Positions 51,239 through 60,600 of a stretch of DNA of 64,000 nucleotides are shown here, one piece after another. Each line of letters starts with the position of its first letter. Positions within the stretch are counted from its first letter, which is position 1. The translations under genes and the position numbers were made by a program. The DNA comes from Fen-1058 sp964398185 (GTDB lineage: Bacteria > Chloroflexota > Anaerolineae > Fen-1058): positions 3,531-67,530 of the forward strand of contig CAYNML010000027.1 in NCBI GenBank assembly GCA_964398185.1. Reading direction: 5' to 3'. The notes beneath the pieces were generated by a model. The model saw only the letters and a list, made by a program, of their open reading frames with translations. It did no database searches and was not told where the DNA came from.

Positions 51239-51748
51239 ATGTCCCAAGTTGACGAGCTCGTGAAAGATTTTCTGGCGCAGAAGAAGATCGCGGTGGTGGG
51301 CGTGTCAGATAAACGCGATACCGGCTGTAATGCGGGCTACAAGCGGTTCAAGGAAGCCGGTTACGAAGTGTATGCGGTGAATCCGCGCATCACGACTTAC
51401 GAGGGCGCGCCGTGCTACCCGGACTTGAAGGCGATCCCGGAGAAGCCGGATGCGGTGTTCATTCTCGCCAATCCCAAAGTCACCGATTTGATCGTGCAGC
51501 AGTGCGTGGAGCTGGGCGTCAAGCACGTGTGGATGCACTGTATGATGGGGACGAAGCCCGGCGCGGGCGGCAGCATGTCCAGCGTGTCGCCAGACGCGGT
51601 GAAGGTCTGCCGGGACAATGGGATTACGGTGATTCCCGGCACGTGCCCCAATCAGTTCTTGAAGCCGGACATCGGCCATCTCATCATGCGCAAGATGTTT
51701 CGCGGCCTGGGGTATCTGAAGATTAGCGAGCAGCCTGCCAAGGTTTAG
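51239..51748 (+). CDS. CoA-binding domain protein, copy 2
   Basis: 169 residues, a paralogue of copy 1 with IAVVGVSDKRDTGCNAGYK, VYAVNPR and the KHVWMHCMM block (in place of NVWMQQGAE). The C-terminus is longer (RKMFRGLGYLKISEQPAKV). A Cys-rich stretch (HCMM, VCRDNG, GTCPNQ) is unlike copy 1 and may bind a metal. It is cotranscribed with copy 1. Confidence 0.9.
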   Translation: MSQVDELVKDFLAQKKIAVVGVSDKRDTGCNAGYKRFKEAGYEVYAVNPRITTYEGAPCYPDLKAIPEKPDAVFILANPKVTDLIVQQCVELGVKHVWMHCMMGTKPGAGGSMSSVSPDAVKVCRDNGITVIPGTCPNQFLKPDIGHLIMRKMFRGLGYLKISEQPAKV

Positions 51749-51790
51749 CAGGCGCCGACTGAAAGCGGCGCGGCGCGTACTGCGCGGCGC

Positions 51791-51859
51791 GTAAAACGTG
51801 AAGCGTAAAACGTAAGGGGTTTATGGCGTTTTACGCTTCACGCTTTATTTTGCTATAAT
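51791..51859 (+). promoter_or_regulatory. Heptad hairpin with promoter of the dipeptidase gene
   Basis: GTAAAACGTGAAGCGTAAAA is mirrored by GTTTTACGCTTCACGCTTTA. The right arm supplies TTACGC (51831-51836), 17 nt before TATAAT (51854-51859). The -10 box overlaps an ATG at 51858, which therefore cannot be the start. Confidence 0.6.
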
Positions 51860-51890
51860 GCCGCTTCACTTGTGGAAGAGGGAGGCAGTT

Positions 51891-52985
51891 TTGTCCATTA
51901 TCATCGATGCTCACGAAGATATTGCCTGGGGGACGTTGTGCTTCGGGCGCGATTACTTGCGCAGTGCGTATGACATCCGCCGTGACGAAGACGGTGGATC
52001 GGTGGAGGCCGTTAACGGCGTGGCGATGTTGGGCTTGCCGGAATGGCTGCGCGGCGGTGTGGCGGTGATCGGTGCGACATTGTTCACGCCGCCCGAGCGA
52101 AGGCGCACCAGCTTGCTGGAGCAGCATTACAGTGACGCGGACGAGGCCCACGCACTGGCCCTGCGCCAGATCGAAATTTACGAAAGCATGGCGGAGCGGA
52201 GCGGGCAAATCAAGCTGATTCGCACGCGCGCCGATTTGGAAGCGGTGTTGAAGACATGGGAAGGTTTTGATCCGTCGTTGCCCGAAGATCCCCAGAGAGA
52301 TGAGCGGCAGATTGGATTGGTGTATCTCATCGAAGGCGGCGACTCGATCCGCGAACCCGCCGAGGTGGAGTGGTGGTACGAGCGCGGTGTACGCCTGATT
52401 GGCCCGGCGTGGGCGGGGACGCAATATTGCGGCGGCACCGATGAGCCGGGACCACTGACCCCGGCGGGCGTCGATCTGCTCAAGCACATGCGTGCGTTCA
52501 ACCTGGTGCTCGATCTCAGCCACATGGACGAGCGGGCGTTTCTCCAGGCGCTCGATCAGTACGACGGGCCGATCATCGCCAGCCACTCGAATCCGCGCGT
52601 GATGACGAACAACATCAACCGGCATCTCAGCGATGAGATGATCAAGGCGCTGATCCAGCACGACGGCGTTATCGGCACGTTGATCTTCAACAAGTTCCTG
52701 CTCAAAGACTGGGAGCACGGCTATCCTAGGGATGCAGCGACGGTGGAAACGGTGGTGACGGCGATCGATCACGTGTGTCAGATCGCCGGTGAGGCACGGC
52801 ACGCGGGCATCGGCACGGACTTCGACGGCGGGTTCGGCATGAAGTCAACCCCGGCGGGATTTGATACCGTGGCTGACTTGCAGATCATCGGGCCGGCGTT
52901 GGAGAAGCGTGGTTATGCGGCGGCGGATGTGGAGTTGATCATGAAGGGGAATTGGGTGAGGGTGTTGAGGGGGGCGTTGGGGTAG
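51891..52985 (+). CDS. Membrane dipeptidase (peptidase M19 family)
   Basis: 364 residues from a TTG at 51891, preceded by GGGAGG. The in-frame ATG at 51858 lies within the promoter -10 box. The zinc ligands are in IIDAHEDIAW (HxD), the bridging Glu lies in LVYLIEGGDS, the next His in DLSHMDE and ASHSNPR, and the late Asp in IGTDFDGGF. It hydrolyses dipeptides, often with beta-lactam-like or D-amino acid C-termini. There is no signal peptide from this start, so it is probably cytoplasmic. Confidence 0.9.
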   Translation: MSIIIDAHEDIAWGTLCFGRDYLRSAYDIRRDEDGGSVEAVNGVAMLGLPEWLRGGVAVIGATLFTPPERRRTSLLEQHYSDADEAHALALRQIEIYESMAERSGQIKLIRTRADLEAVLKTWEGFDPSLPEDPQRDERQIGLVYLIEGGDSIREPAEVEWWYERGVRLIGPAWAGTQYCGGTDEPGPLTPAGVDLLKHMRAFNLVLDLSHMDERAFLQALDQYDGPIIASHSNPRVMTNNINRHLSDEMIKALIQHDGVIGTLIFNKFLLKDWEHGYPRDAATVETVVTAIDHVCQIAGEARHAGIGTDFDGGFGMKSTPAGFDTVADLQIIGPALEKRGYAAADVELIMKGNWVRVLRGALG

Positions 52986-53064
52986 GTGTGGGTAAAACAA
53001 TATAATACGAATCAACGGAATGGACGGATCAAGCGAGTAATTTCAACCAGGAGAACAGTAGGCT

Positions 53065-53871
53065 ATGACTGAGCTGCTGCACAAGGAGCTAACCGGGGCG
53101 ATCATCAAGGCGTATTACGAGGTGTTCAATCATACGTCGCGTACATACCCTGAGGCGATTTACGAGAAGGCTTTGATGCGCGAGTTACAGCGGAACGGCT
53201 ATGAAGTGACCCAGCAGGATGAATATCAAATTGTGTACAAAGATCGAGTCGTTGGCCGCCAGCGGCTCGATTTGTTTGTGGTGCGGGAGATCGTGGTGGA
53301 GAATAAGGCCATCAATACACGGCTGACGGGACTGAATAAGGCTCAGACACGATCGTATTTGAAGACGGTGGGTAAGCAGGTAGGTTTGCTGTTTAACTTT
53401 GGTAATACTGTGCCACAGTTTGAACGGATTTACTGGAACCCATTGGAACTTGAGCCACAGCCACCCAGTTCAGACCATTCGCGCGAGCTCTACACGCCTG
53501 AGGAATGGCTGTACCCCGAGCTAGCTTATTCGATCATGGGCGGATTGTTTGAGGTCCATTCGACGCTGGGGCCGGGCTACATTCGCCGGATGTATCCCAA
53601 TGCGTGCTGGCATGAATTGCAGCTGCGCGGACATGCGATCCAGCCGCTGAAGCGGATGGATGTGAAATACAAAGAGGAAGTGATCGGTGACATCGCTTAC
53701 GATCATCTGCTGGTGGACGGCAAGGCGATGGTGTTTCCGTTTGCGGTGACAGATATCCGCTCAGTGCATCTAGACAACATCAAGGATTGGATGCGGATGA
53801 ACGAACTGCGCTTGGGAATCATCGCTAATTTCAATGCGATCAGATTGCAAACGGTGATTGTGCGGGCGTAG
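53065..53871 (+). CDS. Double GxxExxY-family (PD-(D/E)XK-like) protein
   Basis: 268 residues with two copies of the GxxExxY domain. The first (about 8-125) has YPEAIYEKALMREL and RLDLFVV...VVENKA, keeping a nuclease-like D...E.K. The second (about 150-268) has LGPGYIRRMYPNAC, where the Glu of GxxExxY is changed, and KAMVFPFAVTDI in place of the E.K motif, so it looks inactive. Family members are usually single-domain, and are often near repeats or integrated sequences. Function is unknown. Confidence 0.8.
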   Translation: MTELLHKELTGAIIKAYYEVFNHTSRTYPEAIYEKALMRELQRNGYEVTQQDEYQIVYKDRVVGRQRLDLFVVREIVVENKAINTRLTGLNKAQTRSYLKTVGKQVGLLFNFGNTVPQFERIYWNPLELEPQPPSSDHSRELYTPEEWLYPELAYSIMGGLFEVHSTLGPGYIRRMYPNACWHELQLRGHAIQPLKRMDVKYKEEVIGDIAYDHLLVDGKAMVFPFAVTDIRSVHLDNIKDWMRMNELRLGIIANFNAIRLQTVIVRA

Positions 53872-53880
53872 GGGATGTCG

Positions 53881-53958
53881 GATGAACAGAATATGCAGAT
53901 GAACAGAATATGCAGATGAACAGAATATGCAGATGAACAGAATATGCAGATGAACAGA
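53881..53958. repeat. 17-bp tandem repeat, 4.6 copies
   Basis: GATGAACAGAATATGCA repeated at 53881, 53898, 53915, 53932 and 53949. No spacers, so not CRISPR. It lies between convergent genes. Confidence 0.95.
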
Positions 53959-53995
53959 AGGTATGGATGAAGCCAAACAGGATGATATTATCCGG

Positions 53996-54775
53996 TTATT
54001 GTGTTGATCGGAGAATCGTGGTTTTGGCTAGATTACGGCTGGCTTGAAAGTCTGTGGTGGTGACCCACACATCCACCCACCACGCGATGTGATTCTCGTC
54101 GAGGAGCGAGAAGGCGACGGCATGCGGCATGTCCGGGGAGATTTGTTCCGGATCGAAATTGGCGAGGGGTTCAAACGTACCGTTGGATTTGTAGCGATCG
54201 GCGTACGTCGGGCCGGCGCTGCTGTGCGCGACGACGTAGAGCGTGTAATCGTCGAACTGTTTGGGATCGAAGCCGTGCTGTGAGGCGATGCAGCGCGCGT
54301 AATGATCGAAGACCTTGGCCGCAAACAAGCGGGCCGAGCGCAGCTGAATGCGATCCCAGCCGCTGTTGTAGGCCAGCACCGCCAGCGAGAGACGCCCCTG
54401 TGCCTGGCGGATGACTTCGTTGAGTGTGTTGGTGCCCCACTCGATGTTGGCTTCCGGCTTCAGCAGGGTGCGCGTGTTGGGCCGCCACGTGAAGCCGCGC
54501 TCGTACGGCATGATCTGCATCAAGCCCACGGCGCCCGCCTTGCTGATCAAGCGCGGATTGCCCTTCGATTCCTCTTCGATGATCGCGGCCACGAAATTCG
54601 GATCGAGGCCGTTGTCCGCGGAATATCGGGTGATGAGATCGGCCCACTGCGTAATGTTGGACTTCCAGTAGAAACACAACGCGGGGTCAGCCGCTTGCGC
54701 GGTGATGGGGCTGGCTAGGCTCGCCACCAGCGTCACGATCAAAATGGCCAACGCGACTCGTAAACCTGGTTTCAT
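53996..54775 (-). CDS. Lytic transglycosylase (SLT family), secreted
   Basis: 259 residues from the ATG at 54775 (the frame is open further upstream in unrelated sequence). A signal peptide ends near PITAQA. The SLT domain has FVAAIIEEESKGNPRLISKAGAVGLMQIMP in segments, with the catalytic Glu in IIEEES and the GLMQIMP loop, followed by NIEWGTNTLNE. It cleaves peptidoglycan between MurNAc and GlcNAc. The C-terminal 90 residues (PTYADRYKSNG, WWVDVWVTTTDFQ) are a less common extension. Confidence 0.9.
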   Translation of the reverse strand: MKPGLRVALAILIVTLVASLASPITAQAADPALCFYWKSNITQWADLITRYSADNGLDPNFVAAIIEEESKGNPRLISKAGAVGLMQIMPYERGFTWRPNTRTLLKPEANIEWGTNTLNEVIRQAQGRLSLAVLAYNSGWDRIQLRSARLFAAKVFDHYARCIASQHGFDPKQFDDYTLYVVAHSSAGPTYADRYKSNGTFEPLANFDPEQISPDMPHAVAFSLLDENHIAWWVDVWVTTTDFQASRNLAKTTILRSTQ

Positions 54776-54802
54776 GGCGCAGAAGTCTACCACAAAATGG
54801 GG

Positions 54803-54833
54803 AACCTGGCAGGTCTTCAAGACCTGCCAGGTT
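54803..54833. terminator. Bidirectional hairpin, same family as 41854
   Basis: AACCTGGCAGGTCTT and AAGACCTGCCAGGTT (15-bp arms, 1-nt loop). It overlaps the last codons of the glycosyltransferase. Confidence 0.75.
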
Positions 54834-55773
54834 TGTGTTTGAGACGCCACACGCTGCCGACCGGATAGCCGATCATCTTGGCGATGTCGCCCGCCACGCG
54901 GATGATGGGCACCCACCCGATCGCTTGGAGCTGCCCCGATCGATTTAAGCGGCGCAACATAGGGATCAGCCGTTGATAGGGCCGCTTGAGGTATAACACT
55001 GCGCCGATCACATACAGCAGTAAGAACCACGGACTGATCATGCTGAACAGAGCAATCGCCGGGACGCTGATCAGATATGTGCCGTAGCGGATGAGATGCC
55101 GCTTCAGCCACAGGTTCGCTTTGCCGTCGCCGCGCGCGTAGAGATAGTATTGCCTGAAGAACGACTTCAACGACCCGCGCGGCTTGAAGTAAGCGATGGC
55201 TTCCGGCGCAAAGGCGAACGATCCGTATTTCTTCAGCAGCGCGAAGTCGAAGACCAGATCCTCGCAGTAGTCCAGCCATTCAGGATAGCCACCCACAGCC
55301 TGCCACGCCTCTTTGGTGAACGCCACGCTGCGGCTGGATGGCAGAAACTTCTCCGGCTCAATATCGTCGAGTTGGGGCAGAATGGTGGCGCCCATGGCCA
55401 CTTCATACGGCGTGTGCACATCGGGCAGGAAGAAACCGGCGACCACATTGTGGCGCAAGTTGTCAACCTGCGCTACTAATTTTTCCAGCCACTGCGGATC
55501 GAGCCGCACCCCGGCGTCCGTCGCAGCGATCACGTCGCCGCTGGCCGCAGCAATTGCGGCGTTGCGCCCTTGCGAGATGTTGCTGCCGGGTCGTTCGATG
55601 ACGCGCAGCGCGAAGCGGCTTTCGGAGCGCAGGAGCTCGATCGTGTGGTCCGACGAGCCGCCGTCGCAGACGATCACTTCATCGGGCAGACGGGTCTGCG
55701 CCGCGATCGAATCGAGCAGCGTCGGCAGGCTGCGCGCCTCGTTGAGGACGGTGATGATGAGCGTAACTTTCAT
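54817..55773 (-). CDS. Family 2 glycosyltransferase
   Basis: 318 residues. GT-A fold: LIITVLNEARSLPTLLDSI at the N-terminus, VIVCDGGSSDHT (nucleotide-sugar binding) and an ATDAGVRLD segment with a divergent DxD. The acceptor region contains YCEDLVFDFALLKKYG (ED-type catalytic). C-terminal membrane helices (about 235-275) and a basic C-terminus point to envelope polysaccharide synthesis. The C-terminal residues (VWRLKHKPGRS) are encoded by a hairpin arm. It lies next to RNase J across a repeat. Confidence 0.87.
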   Translation of the reverse strand: MKVTLIITVLNEARSLPTLLDSIAAQTRLPDEVIVCDGGSSDHTIELLRSESRFALRVIERPGSNISQGRNAAIAAASGDVIAATDAGVRLDPQWLEKLVAQVDNLRHNVVAGFFLPDVHTPYEVAMGATILPQLDDIEPEKFLPSSRSVAFTKEAWQAVGGYPEWLDYCEDLVFDFALLKKYGSFAFAPEAIAYFKPRGSLKSFFRQYYLYARGDGKANLWLKRHLIRYGTYLISVPAIALFSMISPWFLLLYVIGAVLYLKRPYQRLIPMLRRLNRSGQLQAIGWVPIIRVAGDIAKMIGYPVGSVWRLKHKPGRS

Positions 55774-55843
55774 TTTAGATTTTAGACTTTGGATTTTGGA
55801 TTGCGGCTGGAGTCTAATCCAAAACCCAAAATCGGCAATCTAA
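55774..55843. repeat. TCTAAAA/TCCAAAA-word inverted repeat
   Basis: TTTAGATTTTAGACTTTGGA is mirrored by CCAAAACCCAAAATCGGCAA and CTAAAG words. It lies between the RNase J and glycosyltransferase genes. Confidence 0.75.
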
Positions 55844-55846
55844 AGT

Positions 55847-57490
55847 TCAGGAGAGGACCGGAATAATCATCGGGCGGCGCTTGGTCTCGTGATAGACGTA
55901 CTCGCTCAGTTTGTCCTTGATGCGATCCTGCAATGCCTTGTCGCTGAGCGCGGTATCGCTGCTGAGGCGCGTGACGACATCGGTAACGCCGCTGAGAATG
56001 TCTTCGCCATCCTCTGGATGGATGAAGCCTTTGCTGATGATTTCCGGTTGATCGATCAATTCGCCCGTGTCAGGATCGCGGTGCAGGATGGCGATGACGA
56101 TGCCGTCGCGGCCCAGCACTTCGCGCTCGCGCAGCACCGCCGGGCCGACGTCGCCCACCCCGGAACCGTCGATGTAGACGTAGCCGCCGGGGACGCGCTC
56201 GCCGATGCGGCCTTCGCCTTCGTCGAACTCAACCGTGTAGCCGTTCTCCAGAACGAAGATGTTCTGCGGGGCGACGCCCACCTGCCGGGCCAGCGCTTCA
56301 TGCGCGCGCAAGTGGCGCAGCTCGCCGTGGACAGGGATGAAATAATCAGGCCGCACCAGGTTGAGCATGAGCTTCTGCTCTTCCTGCGAAGCGTGGCCGG
56401 ACACATGCACCTGCGCGATGGGATCGTACAACACGTTCGCGCCGCGCTGGAACAAACGATTGATGGTGCGGTTGACCATCTCTTCGTTGCCGGGGATGGG
56501 GTGGGCCGACATGATCACAGTGTCGCCGCGCTCGGCCTGAATTTGCGAGTGCTGGCCGATGGCGACGCGCGCCAACACCGACGAGGGTTCACCCTGCGTG
56601 CCGGTGGTCATGATTACCACCCGATCTGACGGCATTTTCTTGGTATCTTCCAGCCGCACAATCAGATCGCCGGGCAGATCGAGGTAGCCCAGCTTCTGCG
56701 CCATCTTGACGTTCTCCAGCATGCTGGTGCCGGCAAAGGCCAGTTTGCGATTATGGCGGGCGGCGGCGTTGGCCACTTGCTGCACCCGCGAGATCAAAGA
56801 CGCGAACGTGCCGACGATGATGCGGCCTTTGGCCTCGCTGAACACTTGCGTGAAGGCCGCGTCGATGACGCGCTCCGACGGGGTGGTGCCGGGCTGATCG
56901 GCATTGGTGGAGTCCGACATCAGCGCCATCACACCGCGTCCGCCGAACTCGGCCAGCTTGGCAAAGTCGGTCGGTTTGCCATCGACGGGGGTGTGATCGA
57001 ATTTGAAGTCGCCGGTATGCACGACGAGGCCGGCGGGGGTCGTGAGGCCGACGCCGACACCGTCGGGGATGGAGTGCGCCACGCGGAAAAATTCCAGCCC
57101 GAAGGGGCCTAAGTCCAGGCGGCCGCCCGCCTCGATCGTTTGCAGGCGGGCCTGATCGAGTACCTTGTGATTGCGCAGCTTGACTTCGATCAGGCCGCGC
57201 GTCAACTTGGTGGCAAAGACGGGCAGGTCAGGCAGATCCTTTAGCAGATAGGGCAGCCCGCCGGTGTGGTCTTCGTGGCCGTGCGTGACGATGATGCCGC
57301 GAATTTGGTCGCGCTTGTCGCGCAGGTACTTCCAGTCGGGGATGATGAAGTCGATCCCCAGCATGTCGTTTTCCGGGAACATGATACCGCAGTCGATCAG
57401 CAGAATGTTCTGGCCGTACTCGAAGGCGGTCATGTTCTTGCCGATTTCCCCGCAGCCGCCCAGCGGGATGATGCGTAACGGTGAAGCCAT
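55847..57490 (-). CDS. rnj: Ribonuclease J
   Basis: 547 residues. Metallo-beta-lactamase/beta-CASP RNase acting in 5'-3' mRNA decay and rRNA maturation. Zinc ligands THGHEDHTGGLPYLL, the motif near SDSTNADQPG, and the beta-CASP HVSGHASQEEQKLML and IPVHGELRHL blocks. Normal length for the RNase J1/J2 class. The ATG at 57490 follows CAGGAG. The leader carries a consensus promoter and a terminator-like hairpin. Confidence 0.95.
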   Translation of the reverse strand: MASPLRIIPLGGCGEIGKNMTAFEYGQNILLIDCGIMFPENDMLGIDFIIPDWKYLRDKRDQIRGIIVTHGHEDHTGGLPYLLKDLPDLPVFATKLTRGLIEVKLRNHKVLDQARLQTIEAGGRLDLGPFGLEFFRVAHSIPDGVGVGLTTPAGLVVHTGDFKFDHTPVDGKPTDFAKLAEFGGRGVMALMSDSTNADQPGTTPSERVIDAAFTQVFSEAKGRIIVGTFASLISRVQQVANAAARHNRKLAFAGTSMLENVKMAQKLGYLDLPGDLIVRLEDTKKMPSDRVVIMTTGTQGEPSSVLARVAIGQHSQIQAERGDTVIMSAHPIPGNEEMVNRTINRLFQRGANVLYDPIAQVHVSGHASQEEQKLMLNLVRPDYFIPVHGELRHLRAHEALARQVGVAPQNIFVLENGYTVEFDEGEGRIGERVPGGYVYIDGSGVGDVGPAVLREREVLGRDGIVIAILHRDPDTGELIDQPEIISKGFIHPEDGEDILSGVTDVVTRLSSDTALSDKALQDRIKDKLSEYVYHETKRRPMIIPVLS

Positions 57491-57531
57491 AAGTTACTCC
57501 TGATGCCTGGCCGATAAACAAAACACCGCCC

Positions 57532-57557
57532 GTGTCAAGAAGCCCCCCGGCGGTGTT
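57532..57557 (-). other. Terminator-like hairpin in the RNase J leader
   Basis: AACACCGCC and GGCGGTGTT (9-bp arms around about 8 to 18 nt) are followed on the minus strand by TTTTGTTTAT. It lies 42 nt before the start codon and downstream of the promoter, so it could be an attenuator controlling rnj. Confidence 0.5.
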
Positions 57558-57595
57558 GCTAAATTTGGGTGAAGCTGTTGTGCCATGTGTTTGAG

Positions 57596-57624
57596 AGTGT
57601 ACCGCATAATCGAAGCAGTGTCAA
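57596..57624 (-). promoter_or_regulatory. Consensus promoter of RNase J
   Basis: Minus strand TTGACA (57624-57619), 17-nt spacer, TACACT (57601-57596). It is among the best matches to the housekeeping consensus in the window. Confidence 0.75.
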
Positions 57625-57650
57625 AAATGCAGGCGCGCCGATTGCCCCCT

Positions 57651-57684
57651 AAAAAAACGGCGGCCAGCGTTCGCTGGCCGCCGT
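57651..57684 (-). terminator. Terminator of the giant surface protein gene
   Basis: ACGGCGGCCAGCG and its complement (13-bp stem, 2-nt nominal loop) followed by a T7 run on the minus strand, 15 nt after the stop. Confidence 0.9.
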
Positions 57685-57699
57685 TCGCGGCAGGCGCCG

Positions 57700-60600
57700 C
57701 TATTTCCTGATCAACGGGAGATAGAGCGGATAGATCAGTGTGGAGGTCTTGAGCGACACGCTGCTGCTGACGCTGCCGGAGCCATTGGAGGTGGCGGTGA
57801 TCGTCACCACGTCACTGGCGATGAGCGGCGCCGCCGCCGGGACAAAGACAGTGGCCTGCGCGTTGGCCGCTTGCCCCGAAGCCAGCGGACCGAGCGAGGT
57901 GCTGCCGAGCTGCGTCACCCACTGATAGGTTCCGCCCGCGGGAAGGCTCAGCGTAAAGCTGTCCGGCACAGTGCCGGTGTTGGTCACAGTGACGGTGTAG
58001 ATCACTTGTGTGCCGCGTGCTCCGCTCTTGGCCGGCTGCGGACTGGCAATCTGCACGCCGTAGTTAGCCGCCCCTGAAACGGTGATGTAGTTGGGGCGCG
58101 TGCGCGTATTCATGCCTGTGCCCGTGGTGATGGTCAGCTTGACCGTGTAGCTGCCCGGCTGGCTGTAAACATGGCTGACGGTATTGCCCGGCTGGCAAGC
58201 GGTGGTGCTGGTTGTGTTGTCGCCGAATTCCCAGGTGCAGCTTGTGATCGTCGTGCCGCTTGCCAGGCCGGTCAGGTTGGTGAAGTTGACGTTGACGCCA
58301 ATGCCGCCGCTGGTCGGATTACCCGAGAAGTCGGCCGCAGCCCCGACGTTGGAGGACGGCACTTCGACGCTGTTCGATTGGCCCTCCGGCAGCACTTCGG
58401 TCTGGTTGGCGGCCAGGTAGCGGGCCACATTGGTGACGACCTCGCTGTTGCCCAGCGATACCGTACCGACGGTGAGCGTGAACTGGCGCGCTTGACCCGG
58501 CGTCAGGTTCGCATCGGTGCAGATGACGACATTGCTGGCCGAGGAGCAGTTGCTCGAAGTCGAGTGGACGTTGAGACGGCTATCGACGGTGTCGGTAAAG
58601 CGCAGCGTCGTGAACGTGCCGCCGGCCGTGTTCGTATAGCGCACGGTGTAGGTCACGGTTTGCCCCAGAGCGATCCAGGTGGGTGAAACGGATTTGGTGA
58701 TGGACAGGCCTGGACGAACCACGGCGGTATTGACCGCTGGCGGCGTATTTTCATGCACCACGTCGCGATCGGCTGTCAATCCGTAGACACTGTTGACGAT
58801 GGTGGTCGTGCCGGCGCTGGGATTGATGCGCACGACCATGGTCACGTGGCGCGTGGTGGTTATGGGAATTTCGCCCAATGACCAGGTAACGATGCCGCCG
58901 GTGTGTTGGCAGGGCGCGCCCAGGCAATCGTAGAACTCTGTATTGACCGGAATGGTATCCGAGGCTTGCGCGTTGGTCGCTCGATAACTGCCGGTGTTGG
59001 TGTAGGTCAGCCGGTAGTAGATGAGATCGCCGGGCGCAGCCGGCGTGACGGCAGTGCTGGCCTGCTTGGTGATCGAGAGGTGCGGGCGGCCCACGTAGGT
59101 CAGATCGGGCGGGCCTTCACGATAGGACGCGCCGCCGGCGGCATTGCTGGCATAGGTGTTGGTCAGCGTGATCCATTCGGTATTCGGCGCGCGAACCACT
59201 ACGGTCACTGTGCCTGAATTTCCCAGAACCAGGTTCTGCCAGGTCCAGACAACCTGCCCGTTCTGATAGGTGCAGCTTTCAGCGCCAGCGCAGCTCAGAT
59301 AGGTGACCTCCGGCGGCAGCGTATCGGTGATGACGGGCGCAGCGATGGCCGGGCTATAAGCTGCGTAATCGATGGTGTAGGTCAGCACTTCGCCGGGGAA
59401 GACCGGATTGGGCGTGTGCGTCTTCTGCATGTACAAGCCGACGACGGGCGTGTCGAAGGTCGCTTCTTGCTGTGTGGTTTCCCGGCTGGTCAACTGCGCG
59501 ATGTTGTGGATCAACTGCGCATTAGCCGGCAGTGTCGCCGTTACGTTCATGTTCAGCGGATCCAACTGCACGCTGGCTCCCGGCGGCAGGGACGCGATGG
59601 TGGCATAGACACCATAGGCGCCTTGCAGCGACCAGTTTCCACCGCCCAGGTGATTGTAGGTGTTGGCATCCCACACATCGGTGACGACAAGGTTGGTGCC
59701 GGTTACCGAGCCGGTATTGGTGATCACGATCACGTAGGCGATCAAGTCGTTGGCGTTAACCGGCGGGTTGCCGGGAGTCGATCGGGTCTTAACGAGCTGA
59801 TAGATCGGCAGCACCACTGGCGTTTCTTCACTTTCGCTGTCAGAAATATCGACGGACGGCTGATCGATCGTGGCCGTGGAGGTGAAACTGGACAGCGTGT
59901 AGGGCAGCGGCTGCGCGACGCGCATGCGCAGTTGAACGGTGCGCGAGATGCCCGGTTGCAGCGTGTCGGTGAAGATTGTGCCGTCGCCCGCGATCAAATA
60001 CGGGCCGGGCGGGTTGGCCGGCGCGGCCGTGTAAGTGATGAAGGACACGTACGGCGCATAGTTCAGCGTGATGCTAAAGGTCCCGGTCGTGGCGCCAGTG
60101 GCTGCACTGGCGTTGGAGTAGATCAGCGTGTAAGTCATGAGGTCATTGGCTTTGACGCTGACGCCTTTGTCGTCCAGACTGATCGTCGGTTTGGGCTGCA
60201 CCAACGTCGTCGTCACGATCCGCGACATGGCCGGGGCGGGTGATGTTGAATCGGACGTGATGGTGTTGGTGATGGCGCGAATCGTGCGCGTAATGCCAGT
60301 GGCTACGCTGAAGGTCGCGGTGATGTAGGCATTGCCGCCGGCCGGGTTCAGTGTTCCCACATCCCAGGTCAGATTACGGTTCCCCGCGTTGTGCACGGTG
60401 GGCGCCGGCTGCGCGGCAATGAAGGTCAGCAGCGGATCATAGGTGTCGATGATCTGTACGCCGCCAGCCGTGTAGACCGCACTGGTATTGCTGTAGGCGA
60501 TGAGATACGTCATCACCTGGCCGGGCAGGACCGGATCGGGGAGATCCGTCTTGACGGCCGTGAGACCTTTCAGGGTAAAGGAATAGACTTTGGGCGTCGG

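Noticed and set aside
53881..53958. 17-bp repeats as a CRISPR array
   Set aside because: The units are directly adjacent with no spacers and no cas genes are present.
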